NCBI GenBank assembly: GCA_012798265.1
Contig: JAAZNM010000005.1
Span: 92,046-156,045, forward strand
Source of the DNA: Candidatus Roizmanbacteria bacterium
GTDB taxonomy: Bacteria; Patescibacteriota; Microgenomatia; UBA1406; GWC2-37-13
DNA: 64,000 nucleotides
Reading direction: 5' to 3'
The notes under the pieces were generated by a model. It was not told the origin of the DNA and searched no databases. It was given only the letters and a program-made list of their open reading frames with translations. Shown here one piece after another: positions 34,240-42,448 of this stretch (positions within the stretch are counted from its first letter, which is position 1; each line of letters begins with the position of its first letter). The translations under genes and the position numbers were made by a program.

Positions 34240-34269
34240 GCGACCTCGCAGGTCGACCTGCGAGGTCGC
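34240..34269. repeat. perfect 30-bp GC-rich palindrome
   Basis: GCGACCTCGCAGGTC (34240-34254) is followed directly by its reverse complement (34255-34269). Each half contains the unit GACCTGCGAGGTC, itself a 5-bp hairpin with a GCG loop. The same unit occurs at 55741-55755. Confidence 0.85.
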
Positions 34270-34283
34270 CAAGATTCAAGGGA

Positions 34284-34314
34284 ATAAAAAAGGAGAGCAG
34301 CCTACGGCTGCTCC
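34284..34314 (-). terminator. rho-independent terminator of the RRM gene
   Basis: On the minus strand the 8-bp stem GAGCAGCC/GGCTGCTC with a GTA loop (34295-34313) is followed by a TCCTTTTTTAT tract (34284-34293). It lies 25 nt after the RRM stop. Confidence 0.85.
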
Positions 34315-34337
34315 CCAGTTTTTGTTAATTTAAGGTA

Positions 34338-34634
34338 TTAGTTATCAAAGTTTCTTTGGGGCCTATCACCAAAATTACCTCTCGGTTTTGGCGGTCTGGC
34401 TTCGGAAACCAACATTTTTCTACCTTTGAAATCTTTCTCATTCAAAGTTTCAATCGCTTTTTGAGCGCCTTCTTCAGTTTCCATTTCTACAAAACCGAAT
34501 CCTTTTGATCTTCCGGTATCATGGAATCTGATAATAGCCGCTGAAACGACATTACCTGCCTGAGAAAAAAGATCTTTTAAATCTTCATCGGTAACTTCAT
34601 ACAAAAGATTACCAACGTAAAGTTTTTTGTTCAT
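34338..34634 (-). CDS. single-RRM RNA-binding protein
   Basis: 98 residues: one RRM with RNP2 LYVGNL (5-10) and RNP1 KGFGFVEM (44-51), then a short Pro/Arg/Gly tail (RPPKPRGNFGDRPQRNF) like the glycine-rich Rbp proteins of cyanobacteria and many environmental bacteria. It should bind single-stranded RNA, perhaps as a cold-response chaperone. Unlike its neighbours it has an extended ribosome site (AAAAGGGGGTGAT, close to the full anti-SD complement), a leader of about 255 nt and a strong terminator, so it is likely highly expressed and post-transcriptionally controlled. Confidence 0.93.
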   Translation of the reverse strand: MNKKLYVGNLLYEVTDEDLKDLFSQAGNVVSAAIIRFHDTGRSKGFGFVEMETEEGAQKAIETLNEKDFKGRKMLVSEARPPKPRGNFGDRPQRNFDN

Positions 34635-34891
34635 ATAATATCACCCCCTTTTAGAAATAGTGTGCGAATTTGTATAAAACACGTAAGCATTATCTCTTGA
34701 ATTCACCAAGGTAAGTATTCGACTATTAGAACGAATTGGATTTAAAGAAGATTTAATAGAATGAAAACAATCTGTCACAAAATCAAAAAAAATCGGTTCT
34801 GTAGTTTTGGAAATGAAAATCCCGTTTAAACAGACGGGACAAAACCCAAAAAACTCGAAAACTTCAATCCAGCTAAGCCGGATTATTAACT
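34635..34891 (-). promoter_or_regulatory. long structured 5' leader of the RRM gene
   Basis: From the predicted start site near 34890 the leader has a 7-bp hairpin AATCCGG/GCTGGATT-type (34866-34884), then TCCCGT/ACGGGA (34820-34839) followed by TTTTC, then about 180 nt without clear structure ending in the strong ribosome site. This could be an auto-regulatory or temperature-responsive leader. I see no small ORF in it that I trust. Confidence 0.55.
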
Positions 34892-34897
34892 GTATTA

Positions 34898-34925
34898 AGT
34901 ATAGCAAAAAAAACCTTTCTGTCAA
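34898..34925 (-). promoter_or_regulatory. strong promoter of the RRM gene
   Basis: Minus strand TTGACA (34920-34925), 16-nt spacer, TATACT (34898-34903). It is about 265 nt from the RRM start codon, in contrast to the 6-10 nt seen for most genes here. Confidence 0.75.
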
Positions 34926-34953
34926 ATAGGAAAATGGTAAAATAATAGATCTT

Positions 34954-35565
34954 ATGAAAATCGCTATTCTCGGTGGCAGTTTTGACCCTCCCCATCTTGG
35001 CCATTGGTCAGTAGCCCTCCAGGTAAAGGAAATGCTCAAAATGGATGAGGTCTGGCTTATGCCATGCGCTTCTCATCCTTTCAATAAAAAAATGTCGCCG
35101 GCCAACGACCGTCTGGCGATGACCGGATTCCTGGTTGACGAGGAACTGGGGATAAAAGTATCAGACTTCGAGATAAAAAAAGACAAAATATCCTATACCG
35201 TCGATACTTTGGACAAACTAACCCGGCTTTTCCCGGATTATCAAATAAACTGGGTAATCGGTTCAGATCAGATCAAAGAGTTTGCCCGATGGTATCATTG
35301 GCAAGATATAATAGAAAGATACCCCTTGATAGTCTTCCCTAGAGAAAGAAATCATCTGAACCTTGGAGAGTCTTTCAAAAAATATACTGGTCTGAAAAAA
35401 ATTCCTCCGTCCGTAATTTTTCTTGATCAACCTGAGGTAATCATCTCTACCATATCGTCAACCGCAATAAAAAAAAGGTTGGTCAACAACCAAAGCATTC
35501 GTTTTTTCGTACCGGAAAAGGTGGAAAAATACATTCGGGAAAAAAAACTGTATAATCGCTTATAA
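34954..35565 (+). CDS. nadD: nicotinate-nucleotide adenylyltransferase
   Basis: 203 residues. GGSFDPPHLGH (7-17) is the nucleotidyltransferase motif; NWVIGSDQIKEFARWYHW gives the NadD-specific segment and ISTISSTAIKKRL the C-terminal ISSTxIR motif. It makes deamido-NAD from nicotinate mononucleotide and ATP in the cytoplasm. It precedes nadE by 18 nt, so the last two steps of NAD synthesis are co-transcribed. TAAAAT (34938-34943) ends 10 nt before the ATG. Confidence 0.94.
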   Translation: MKIAILGGSFDPPHLGHWSVALQVKEMLKMDEVWLMPCASHPFNKKMSPANDRLAMTGFLVDEELGIKVSDFEIKKDKISYTVDTLDKLTRLFPDYQINWVIGSDQIKEFARWYHWQDIIERYPLIVFPRERNHLNLGESFKKYTGLKKIPPSVIFLDQPEVIISTISSTAIKKRLVNNQSIRFFVPEKVEKYIREKKLYNRL

Positions 35566-35583
35566 TTTATTGCGTCAATAAAA

Positions 35584-36354
35584 ATGTTACCCATCATTGA
35601 CCCATACCAGGAAACCAAAAAGATCACCGATTTCATAAAAAAAATCCTGAATCGGGAAAAATTCTCTAATGTGGTGATCGGCTTATCTGGAGGAATAGAC
35701 TCCACCACCGTTTTTTTTCTTTTAAGACGGATTCTGCCTGAAAAAAATATTTTCCCGATCCGTATGGACTATCAAAAACGTATAAATCCCATTGATCGTT
35801 TGTTTGAGACGACCGAATACCGCAACAAGAATATCTGCCGGCTGGATATTGTAAAAGCCGTTGATCGGCTAAAGGATTTGTTATCTTTTGATACTTTAAG
35901 TGATGATTCTGATCGAATACGCCTAGGCAATATAATGGCCCGTATCAGAATGATCATACTTTTTGATCTGGCTAAAAAAAATCATGCTCTGGTATGCGGA
36001 ACCGAAAATCGGTCGGAAAACCTGCTTGGCTATTTTACCCGTTTTGGCGATCAAGCATCAGATCTAGAACCGATCGGCCATCTTTACAAAACCCAAGTAT
36101 ACGAACTGGCAGAGTACTTAAAAGTCCCTAAAGACATAATTGAACAAAAGCCGACGGCCGGATTATGGAAAAACCAAACCGACGAGAAAGAGTTTGGTTT
36201 TTCCTATAAAGAGGCGGATCCGGTATTGCATCATTATTTTGATAAAAAAATGGGGGTTGACAGGATAAAAAAACTGGGCTTTGCCAATGCCGAAAAAATT
36301 ATCCGATTTGCCCTGAATAACCAGTTCAAACATCACACTCCCTACACTATCTGA
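35584..36354 (+). CDS. nadE: NH3-dependent NAD+ synthetase
   Basis: 256 residues. The PP-loop SGGIDS (35-40) binds pyrophosphate; CGTENRSENLLGYFTRFGD and LEPIGHLYKTQVYELA are standard NadE segments, and KPTAGLWKNQTDEKEFGF closes over the substrate. There is no glutaminase domain, so it uses ammonia to amidate deamido-NAD. It is paired with nadD. Convergent with trpS with no gap. Confidence 0.95.
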   Translation: MLPIIDPYQETKKITDFIKKILNREKFSNVVIGLSGGIDSTTVFFLLRRILPEKNIFPIRMDYQKRINPIDRLFETTEYRNKNICRLDIVKAVDRLKDLLSFDTLSDDSDRIRLGNIMARIRMIILFDLAKKNHALVCGTENRSENLLGYFTRFGDQASDLEPIGHLYKTQVYELAEYLKVPKDIIEQKPTAGLWKNQTDEKEFGFSYKEADPVLHHYFDKKMGVDRIKKLGFANAEKIIRFALNNQFKHHTPYTI

Positions 36355-37365
36355 TTATATCCTGCCCAAACCCATAGCTCTTCTGACATTGGCCACTTTA
36401 ACGCTTGATTTTTTGACGGCAAATTCTCGTCCTTCATCAAGCACTTTACCAAGGTAACCGGCATCCTGCCTTATCTCACGATACTTATCTTGGACAGGAG
36501 ACAAAACATCGACCATCAGTTCGGCCAGGTCATTTTTAAAGTCGGCATAACTTTTGAGTCTGTACTCCTCTTCTATGGAATTTATTTCACGCCCGGATAA
36601 TTTAGAATATATGACCAACAGGTTGCTTATTGCCGGTTTATCTTGTTCGTACACTATCTCCCGACCGGAATCAGTCACCGCTTTTTTTATCTTTTTGGCA
36701 ATGTCATCTTTGGCGTCAAGCAGGTTAATGACTCCGTCTTGGTTTTCATCTGACTTGCTCATTTTAGTCAAAGGATTTTGCAGGCTCATTATCCGGGCGG
36801 CTTTTCTGTCTATTATCGTTTTTGGGAGTTTAAAGTTTTCTCCGTAAAGACGATTGAAACGGGCGGCGATATCGCAGGTTAACTCAACATGCTGCGTCTG
36901 GTCTTCGCCTACCGGAACATAGTCTGTGTCATACAAAAGGATATCGGCGGCCATTAAGGCCGGATAGTTGAATAAACCTACCGACGTCGACTCTTTTTGT
37001 TTGGCGCTTTTGTCTTTAAACTGAGTCATCCTGTTCATCCAACCCATGGGAGTCAGGCAGTCGAAAATCCAGGCCAGATATGAATGGTCAGGATTTTCCG
37101 ACTGAACAAATATTTTGGATTTTTTAGGATCAATCCCGCAGGCCAGGTAAAGCGCGGCTACTTCAAGTATTTTTTCCTTCAATACCGCCGAAGACTGGTA
37201 TACGGTGATAGCATGAAGATCGACGACGCAAAAAATAAGTTCTTTTTCCGACGACTCTTCCTGCATGACCACCCACTGGTTGATAGCGCCGATATAATTA
37301 CCTAAATGAAGGTTCCCCGAAGGCTGAATGCCGGAAAATATTATCTTTTTACCTTTGTTTTCCAT
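36355..37365 (-). CDS. trpS: tryptophanyl-tRNA synthetase, bacterial type
   Basis: 336 residues. SGIQPSGNLHLGNYIGA (11-27) is the class I HIGH-like site, EDQTQHVELTCDIAARFN the Trp/ATP pocket, and LTKMSKSDEN the KMSKS loop (about 199-208). Bacterial type, unlike the TyrRS nearby. TACAAT (37373-37378) ends 7 nt before the ATG, facing the promoter of the divergent membrane gene. Confidence 0.96.
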   Translation of the reverse strand: MENKGKKIIFSGIQPSGNLHLGNYIGAINQWVVMQEESSEKELIFCVVDLHAITVYQSSAVLKEKILEVAALYLACGIDPKKSKIFVQSENPDHSYLAWIFDCLTPMGWMNRMTQFKDKSAKQKESTSVGLFNYPALMAADILLYDTDYVPVGEDQTQHVELTCDIAARFNRLYGENFKLPKTIIDRKAARIMSLQNPLTKMSKSDENQDGVINLLDAKDDIAKKIKKAVTDSGREIVYEQDKPAISNLLVIYSKLSGREINSIEEEYRLKSYADFKNDLAELMVDVLSPVQDKYREIRQDAGYLGKVLDEGREFAVKKSSVKVANVRRAMGLGRI

Positions 37366-37401
37366 AAATACTATTGTATAACAAAAACAAATCCTTATTT
37401 A

Positions 37402-37430
37402 TTGAAATTAAATTAATCCTATAGTATAAT
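37402..37430 (+). promoter_or_regulatory. promoter of the 492-residue membrane protein gene
   Basis: TTGAAA (37402-37407), 17-nt spacer, TATAAT (37425-37430), then 8 nt to the ATG at 37439. Confidence 0.8.
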
Positions 37431-37438
37431 ATCTTCTC

Positions 37439-38917
37439 ATGGAAATCCTTTCCTCACCTATAAAACAGAACGAAACAACCCCCCGGAAAGAAAAAAACCA
37501 TATAACCATTTCGCCGTACCAGCTCTCTCAGGCTTTTCTTTTCTATGGCATTAGCGAACGCAACCAGAAAAGGTCAATAGAAAAGTTTGCTGCCTTGGGC
37601 GGAGCCTTAAACGACCACGAAAGACAGGTTCTTGACGATCTCAGCTGCATGGTTATGTCAAATGCCGGAGATGAGTCAATATCAGTTAAAAACAACCTTA
37701 AAGGTCTTGAGGATATCGCCCTGTATTTGGGCAATAACGAAGCGGCAAAGATCATTAATAAAATCGGTCAGGTGGCTGATATGAGGATTATCGGGAGTTC
37801 CGACATATCCTCCGAAAAAAATTTTTCAAAACTACCCCTGTTGGCTCAGGTAACCTTCAGCCATTGCGGAAATAATCTACTTGAACAGATCGAAGATTTT
37901 TTCACAAACTCCGGAGGAGTTATGTTTTTTGTTCAGTTTAAAAAACCGACTCAAGATTACATGAAAGAAATCGGAAAAGCAAACGGCAACGGTCATAACG
38001 GCTTGACGATAAACAATAAGATAAACCAAGCTTTAGCCTTTCCTTCGGATGCCATCAGGCAAGCCAGCCATCAGTTTACGACGGTGAATTTCACTCCCCC
38101 GGAAGCGGCTAAACAGTCCCAAACCGAAGCCAATCATTTTACTGCCATTTTGAACCGTAGGATCGATGAGCATATTGAAGGCGACTACGCCCATCTGGTA
38201 CTGTTGAGATCGCTTCTGGCCAAAGAGATGCAAGCGGCCCTTATCTCAATGACCTCTCTCACCGTTACTCTGCCTTTTTTATATTATCTGAACCAAAACA
38301 GCGGTGGAGACCGGTTTGTAGAACAAGCCCTCATAAAATTCATCCCGCCCGTACTTTCCGACTTGGTAACTTTCTACAGCCAGCTTAAACCTTGGCTTGA
38401 GGGAGACAACTTCGGTCAGGAAATGGTTGATTTCGGAAAAAAACTGATCGGTTCCCATCGAAAATCAGCTTTAGCCAGCCTGATAGCTACTTCGACAGGA
38501 AGCGCTTTAGCTGAAGCTTTAGGATCAGAGTATGGCAACCTCCCCGGAGCTGTCATATACAGTCTTATACCTTTTGCCGTAGCCATGTTAACTACCTGGG
38601 ATACCCTGCAGATGATAAAAAGAAAAACCGACAAGCCTTTTTTAAAGGTCATAAAAGAAACTTTCTCCAACAATCCGGCGCAGCTGTCTATCGATACGGC
38701 TTCCCTTATCACATTCTTTACCGGAGTCGGCGTTTTAGGGATTGGTAATCAGTTTCATAATCCGACCGCCATCGCCTTTGTCGAGGGTGTCGAAGAACAC
38801 AGCCTGGCTGCCGTATTTACCCATCTTCAGCTACAGTTTGGCGTATCACTTCAATTTAATGCCTGGGCTAAAAAAGAAGTGGACCTGTGGTTAAAAAAAC
38901 ATCCTTTGTCAACGTGA
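37439..38917 (+). CDS. hypothetical membrane protein
   Basis: 492 residues, unrecognised. Residues 1-255 are soluble and mostly helical. From about 258 there are several hydrophobic segments (MTSLTVTLPFLYYL, SALASLIATSTGSALAEAL, GAVIYSLIPFAVAMLTTW, SLITFFTGVGVLGIG), so four or so transmembrane helices form the C-terminal half. Conserved-looking features such as EGVEEHSLAAVFTHLQ near the C-terminus carry charged residues in a membrane context. It has a good leaderless promoter and converges on tyrS with a 9-base overlap. Confidence 0.7.
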   Translation: MEILSSPIKQNETTPRKEKNHITISPYQLSQAFLFYGISERNQKRSIEKFAALGGALNDHERQVLDDLSCMVMSNAGDESISVKNNLKGLEDIALYLGNNEAAKIINKIGQVADMRIIGSSDISSEKNFSKLPLLAQVTFSHCGNNLLEQIEDFFTNSGGVMFFVQFKKPTQDYMKEIGKANGNGHNGLTINNKINQALAFPSDAIRQASHQFTTVNFTPPEAAKQSQTEANHFTAILNRRIDEHIEGDYAHLVLLRSLLAKEMQAALISMTSLTVTLPFLYYLNQNSGGDRFVEQALIKFIPPVLSDLVTFYSQLKPWLEGDNFGQEMVDFGKKLIGSHRKSALASLIATSTGSALAEALGSEYGNLPGAVIYSLIPFAVAMLTTWDTLQMIKRKTDKPFLKVIKETFSNNPAQLSIDTASLITFFTGVGVLGIGNQFHNPTAIAFVEGVEEHSLAAVFTHLQLQFGVSLQFNAWAKKEVDLWLKKHPLST

Positions 38918-40003
38918 CACTTTAAAATCTTCCACCTGTTTTAACAGTTGATTTGCCTCTTTATTTTCTTCAAAATGCTTTCGGACCGGCTGAAGCAGTC
39001 TATCCAACATATCAGTTACGGTATTTTTCAAATCTTGGGGATGGATCTCTTTCTGCACAAAAGCCTTTTCCAGATCAACATAATTTTTGAAACCGACATT
39101 CCCCCCCCATTTCTCCGGTCTTTCAATGGTAAAGGCGTCTATCCCAAGCCTGTCAAAAGATTCAAATATTATATACCGGCAGTATTCCAAAATTGGATTC
39201 TCTTTTGTATCCCCTTCCAAACAATAGGCTTTATTTATCTTCCTTCTGATATTATCGGTTGAATCGGTCATGAAAATAGCGCTGTCAGGATTGGATTTGG
39301 ACATCTTGTTGGCTATTGTTCGGGCGGCCGTATCGCTTTCTTTAGATGGTGGTTTCCCTAAACCCATCAGCATGTGATGCGAAACAACCACCGGTTTCCA
39401 ATATCCGAGTTGTTGTCCGATCTCCCGGGCCAACATGTTCACTTTACGCTGGTCCATACCTAACTGGGTAATTTTTGCCCCTAACAAAAAGATATCGGCA
39501 ATCTGCATACAGGGATACATAATTTGGGCGGCCGTTAATTTTTCAGCAGAATCTTCCCTGCCCATAAACTCAGCCGTCCTGATAAATCTGGCTAATTTGT
39601 TCGTCATCCCGACTCTTATCACCAACTGCCAATAGTCAGGGCTTTTGACCATATCGGAAGCCCATACGAACTCAACATTACTCATATCCATGCCGCAAGC
39701 CTTCCAAACTTCAATGAAATACCTGCCCGTTGTCTGGATTTTATTTAGATCTCCACCAAATTTATTGTTGGTCAAAGCATGCCAGTCGGCAACCAGCATC
39801 TTGAATTTGACTCCAGCCCTGATCATCTTGTTGACATTGATCGCCCGAAGAAGTCCCTGGGCAATATGAATCTGTCCGGAAGGCTCAAAACCGTCATAGG
39901 CTATAAGGTCTTCACCGCTTGAAAGAAGTGGAGCAAGCTCGTCTTCCGAAATGATTTCCTCTCCCACCTGTCTGACTAGATTTATTTTGTCCTCAATGGT
40001 CAT
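38909..40003 (-). CDS. tyrS: tyrosyl-tRNA synthetase, archaeal/eukaryotic type
   Basis: 364 residues. EPSGQIHIAQG (40-50) replaces the HIGH site, KMLVADWHALTNNK (68-81), MDQRKVNMLAREI (183-195) and ANKMSKSNPDSAIF (231-244) follow the archaeal/eukaryotic TyrRS pattern, and the bacterial S4 tRNA-binding domain is absent. It ligates tyrosine to tRNA-Tyr. TATAAT (40011-40016) ends 7 nt before the ATG. It is one of several archaeal-type core enzymes in this window. Confidence 0.92.
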   Translation of the reverse strand: MTIEDKINLVRQVGEEIISEDELAPLLSSGEDLIAYDGFEPSGQIHIAQGLLRAINVNKMIRAGVKFKMLVADWHALTNNKFGGDLNKIQTTGRYFIEVWKACGMDMSNVEFVWASDMVKSPDYWQLVIRVGMTNKLARFIRTAEFMGREDSAEKLTAAQIMYPCMQIADIFLLGAKITQLGMDQRKVNMLAREIGQQLGYWKPVVVSHHMLMGLGKPPSKESDTAARTIANKMSKSNPDSAIFMTDSTDNIRRKINKAYCLEGDTKENPILEYCRYIIFESFDRLGIDAFTIERPEKWGGNVGFKNYVDLEKAFVQKEIHPQDLKNTVTDMLDRLLQPVRKHFEENKEANQLLKQVEDFKVSR

Positions 40004-40026
40004 AAAAAATATTATACAGTCTTATT

Positions 40027-40359
40027 TTATTTTTTTACCGGCACTTTTCTGACGGTCTTGTCCTGGGGATGGGAAAAACCGTAGAACTCACAACCCGACT
40101 CCCTTACCAAACACGCGCCGTGTTGTGGAAAATACACGCTGAACGCGTTTAAAGCGCGAAACAGGCTCATCATACTCTCATGAGTCTTTTTACTTATCAT
40201 TTGGGCATCGAATGAATCTGACTCCACTGTCGCCCAAGCATAATAACCCAGTTTTGTCGGAACCTTCACTCGGGCCCCCCGAAAAAAACAGTGGGTTGGA
40301 TTCAGCTCTTCACCGAGATCTATATGGTGTTGGACAGGCCTTAATCTTTCGCCCCCCAT
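40027..40359 (-). CDS. hypothetical protein
   Basis: 110 residues, unrecognised, with no membrane segment. It has several His and Cys (HHIDLG, THCFFRG, HGACLVRESGCEF), so metal binding is possible but not shown. TATAAT (40370-40375) ends 10 nt upstream and overlaps the stop of the acyl-CoA synthetase gene, which supports a real transcript. Confidence 0.55.
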   Translation of the reverse strand: MGGERLRPVQHHIDLGEELNPTHCFFRGARVKVPTKLGYYAWATVESDSFDAQMISKKTHESMMSLFRALNAFSVYFPQHGACLVRESGCEFYGFSHPQDKTVRKVPVKK

Positions 40360-40370
40360 ATTAAGAGGTA

Positions 40371-42425
40371 TTATAACAAAACTATCCGTCCGTCAACTGC
40401 CACCAGATTCCCTTCAACGAGCATCAAGGGATTGATATCGACCTCCTTTATTTGAGGATGCTTGTAAAGCAACTGACCTATCCGGAACATTATCCGATAA
40501 AGTTTATCCGTATCTAAAGGATAGCTACCCCGGAACCCTTTGATAAAAGGCAAGAGTTTTGTTTTTTCTATTATTTGACAAAAATAATCATTGGAAAAAG
40601 GATAGTTGAAACTGACCGCTTCTTTGATAACCTCCGTGTAAATTCCTCCCAGACCGACCATCACCATAATTCCGAAGACCGAATCTCGTTTGGCACCAAC
40701 TATCAACTCATGGCCCTTAACCATTTTTTGCAGCAATACCTCTTTTCCCTGACTGATCTGACATAAATGGTCATAAGCCGTTTTAAGACCCTCATCATCT
40801 CTGATATCGGCGATTACTCCCTGCACTTCTGTCTTATGGGTGATTTTTTCGGATGCTATTTTTAATACGACCGGATAGTTTATATTTTTTACCTTAGATG
40901 CGAGATCGCTCATATTTGCCGCCATGTACAGGTTTTCCACCGGAATACCGGATCTTTCAATGACTTCCATCGAATCGACGAGGTTAAGGAAAGATTTTCC
41001 CCGGCCGGACAGAATGGTTCTTCCGATCTCTCCGGAATCTCCCTGATTATCTGTCGGAAATACCTGTTCGGGAAGACCCAAATATTTTTTGTAGGCGATA
41101 ATTTTAGCCAAAGCTTTTGGCAAAAAATCATAAGTGGAAAAACTGGCGATATTTTTTTCTTCGAAAAACAGGTGAGGGTTACCGACTGATTTTTCTCCCA
41201 TAAATATCGGATATATCGGTCTGTCGAAACCGGCTTGGGCCCGGGCAATCACCGAAGCTGTCTCCGGTATTTCCGTATTGGCCTGGGGCGTAAGGAGAAT
41301 GACCACCGAACCGATCTCTTTTTCTTTTATGGTTGATTTTATCGCCTGTTCGTAATCAAAAGCGCGCGCATCTCCTAAAAGATCTATCGGATTGTGAAGG
41401 GATATTTTATCACCTCCCATGGACTGGATTATATTTTGCTTTACTTCTTCGGTAATCGTGATTAAAGATAACTTTTGTTTTACCAGTTCATCCGTTAATA
41501 AAACGCCGACTCCGCCGGCGTTTGACAGTATCAAAGTATTTTTTGAAAAAGGAATCCTGTCAAAACTGAAAAGTTTCAACAAAGTCATGAATTCGGAGAA
41601 CGACTCGGCTCGGATGGCTCCGCACTGGTCAAAAACCGCCTGATAGATTTGGTCGTTGCCCATCATACTGCCGGTATGGGAGATAGCCGCTTGTGAACCT
41701 TCGGCGGTTACTCCCGATTTCAGGACCACCACCGGTTTTTTTTGGGTTGTTTTTTTTAATATCTGCTTAAACCTGTCGCCGTCTTTAACGTCTTCAAGAT
41801 ACATGGCGATTACTTTAGTTTTTGGATCGTCAGCTAAAAACTCCAAAACGTCGGTTTCGTCAACGATGGTCTTATTGCCGAGGCTGACAAAATATGAGAA
41901 ACCTAAATTCTTGTGATTGACCAAAGAATCAACCATCAAACTCCCTAAGGCACCGGACTGAGACACAAAGCCGATATTGCCGGCCGGACAGATATCGCGT
42001 AAAAAAGTCGTGTTAATCTTTTTATCGGTATTAATAAAACCAATACAGTTTGGGCCTAATATATTGAATCCATAAGCGCCGGCTTTCTCTTTGAGGAGTT
42101 TTTCTTTTTTTTCTCCCTCCGTTGAGGTTTCTTTAAAACCGGCGGCAAAGATAACGATATTTTTTGTACCGACCGCTTTTATTTCATCTAAATAACCTAA
42201 GGCGATGTCAACCGGAACAGCTAAAACCACCAAATCAATCGACTGACCCACATCAGATAATTTGGCGAAAACCCGTTTTTCGAATAAGGTTTTGTATTTT
42301 GGGTTAATAAAATAAATCGGGCTTTCGTATCCTTGAGCGATAAGGTTTTTTGCCACCAGGTTACCGACTTTTTTCGGATTGTCCGATACGCCGACAATGG
42401 CTATTGAAGAAGGGTTAAAAAACAT
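40371..42425 (-). CDS. acyl/acetyl-CoA synthetase (ADP-forming), alpha-beta fusion
   Basis: 684 residues from ATG 42425, chosen for AGGA 7 nt upstream; a longer frame to 42446 exists. Residues 1-130 are the CoA-binding Rossmann domain (SIAIVGVSDNPKKVG), about 145-440 the succinyl-CoA-ligase-like part with the phospho-His loop in AISHTGSMMGND, and about 460-680 an ATP-grasp beta domain (NYPVVLKIASEKITHKTEV, LLQKMVKGHELIVG). The enzyme converts an acyl-CoA, ADP and Pi to acid, CoA and ATP, so it can make ATP in fermentation. It is common in archaea and in CPR. Confidence 0.9.
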   Translation of the reverse strand: MFFNPSSIAIVGVSDNPKKVGNLVAKNLIAQGYESPIYFINPKYKTLFEKRVFAKLSDVGQSIDLVVLAVPVDIALGYLDEIKAVGTKNIVIFAAGFKETSTEGEKKEKLLKEKAGAYGFNILGPNCIGFINTDKKINTTFLRDICPAGNIGFVSQSGALGSLMVDSLVNHKNLGFSYFVSLGNKTIVDETDVLEFLADDPKTKVIAMYLEDVKDGDRFKQILKKTTQKKPVVVLKSGVTAEGSQAAISHTGSMMGNDQIYQAVFDQCGAIRAESFSEFMTLLKLFSFDRIPFSKNTLILSNAGGVGVLLTDELVKQKLSLITITEEVKQNIIQSMGGDKISLHNPIDLLGDARAFDYEQAIKSTIKEKEIGSVVILLTPQANTEIPETASVIARAQAGFDRPIYPIFMGEKSVGNPHLFFEEKNIASFSTYDFLPKALAKIIAYKKYLGLPEQVFPTDNQGDSGEIGRTILSGRGKSFLNLVDSMEVIERSGIPVENLYMAANMSDLASKVKNINYPVVLKIASEKITHKTEVQGVIADIRDDEGLKTAYDHLCQISQGKEVLLQKMVKGHELIVGAKRDSVFGIMVMVGLGGIYTEVIKEAVSFNYPFSNDYFCQIIEKTKLLPFIKGFRGSYPLDTDKLYRIMFRIGQLLYKHPQIKEVDINPLMLVEGNLVAVDGRIVLL

Positions 42426-42448
42426 TCTTAATCCTGTTGAACACATAT

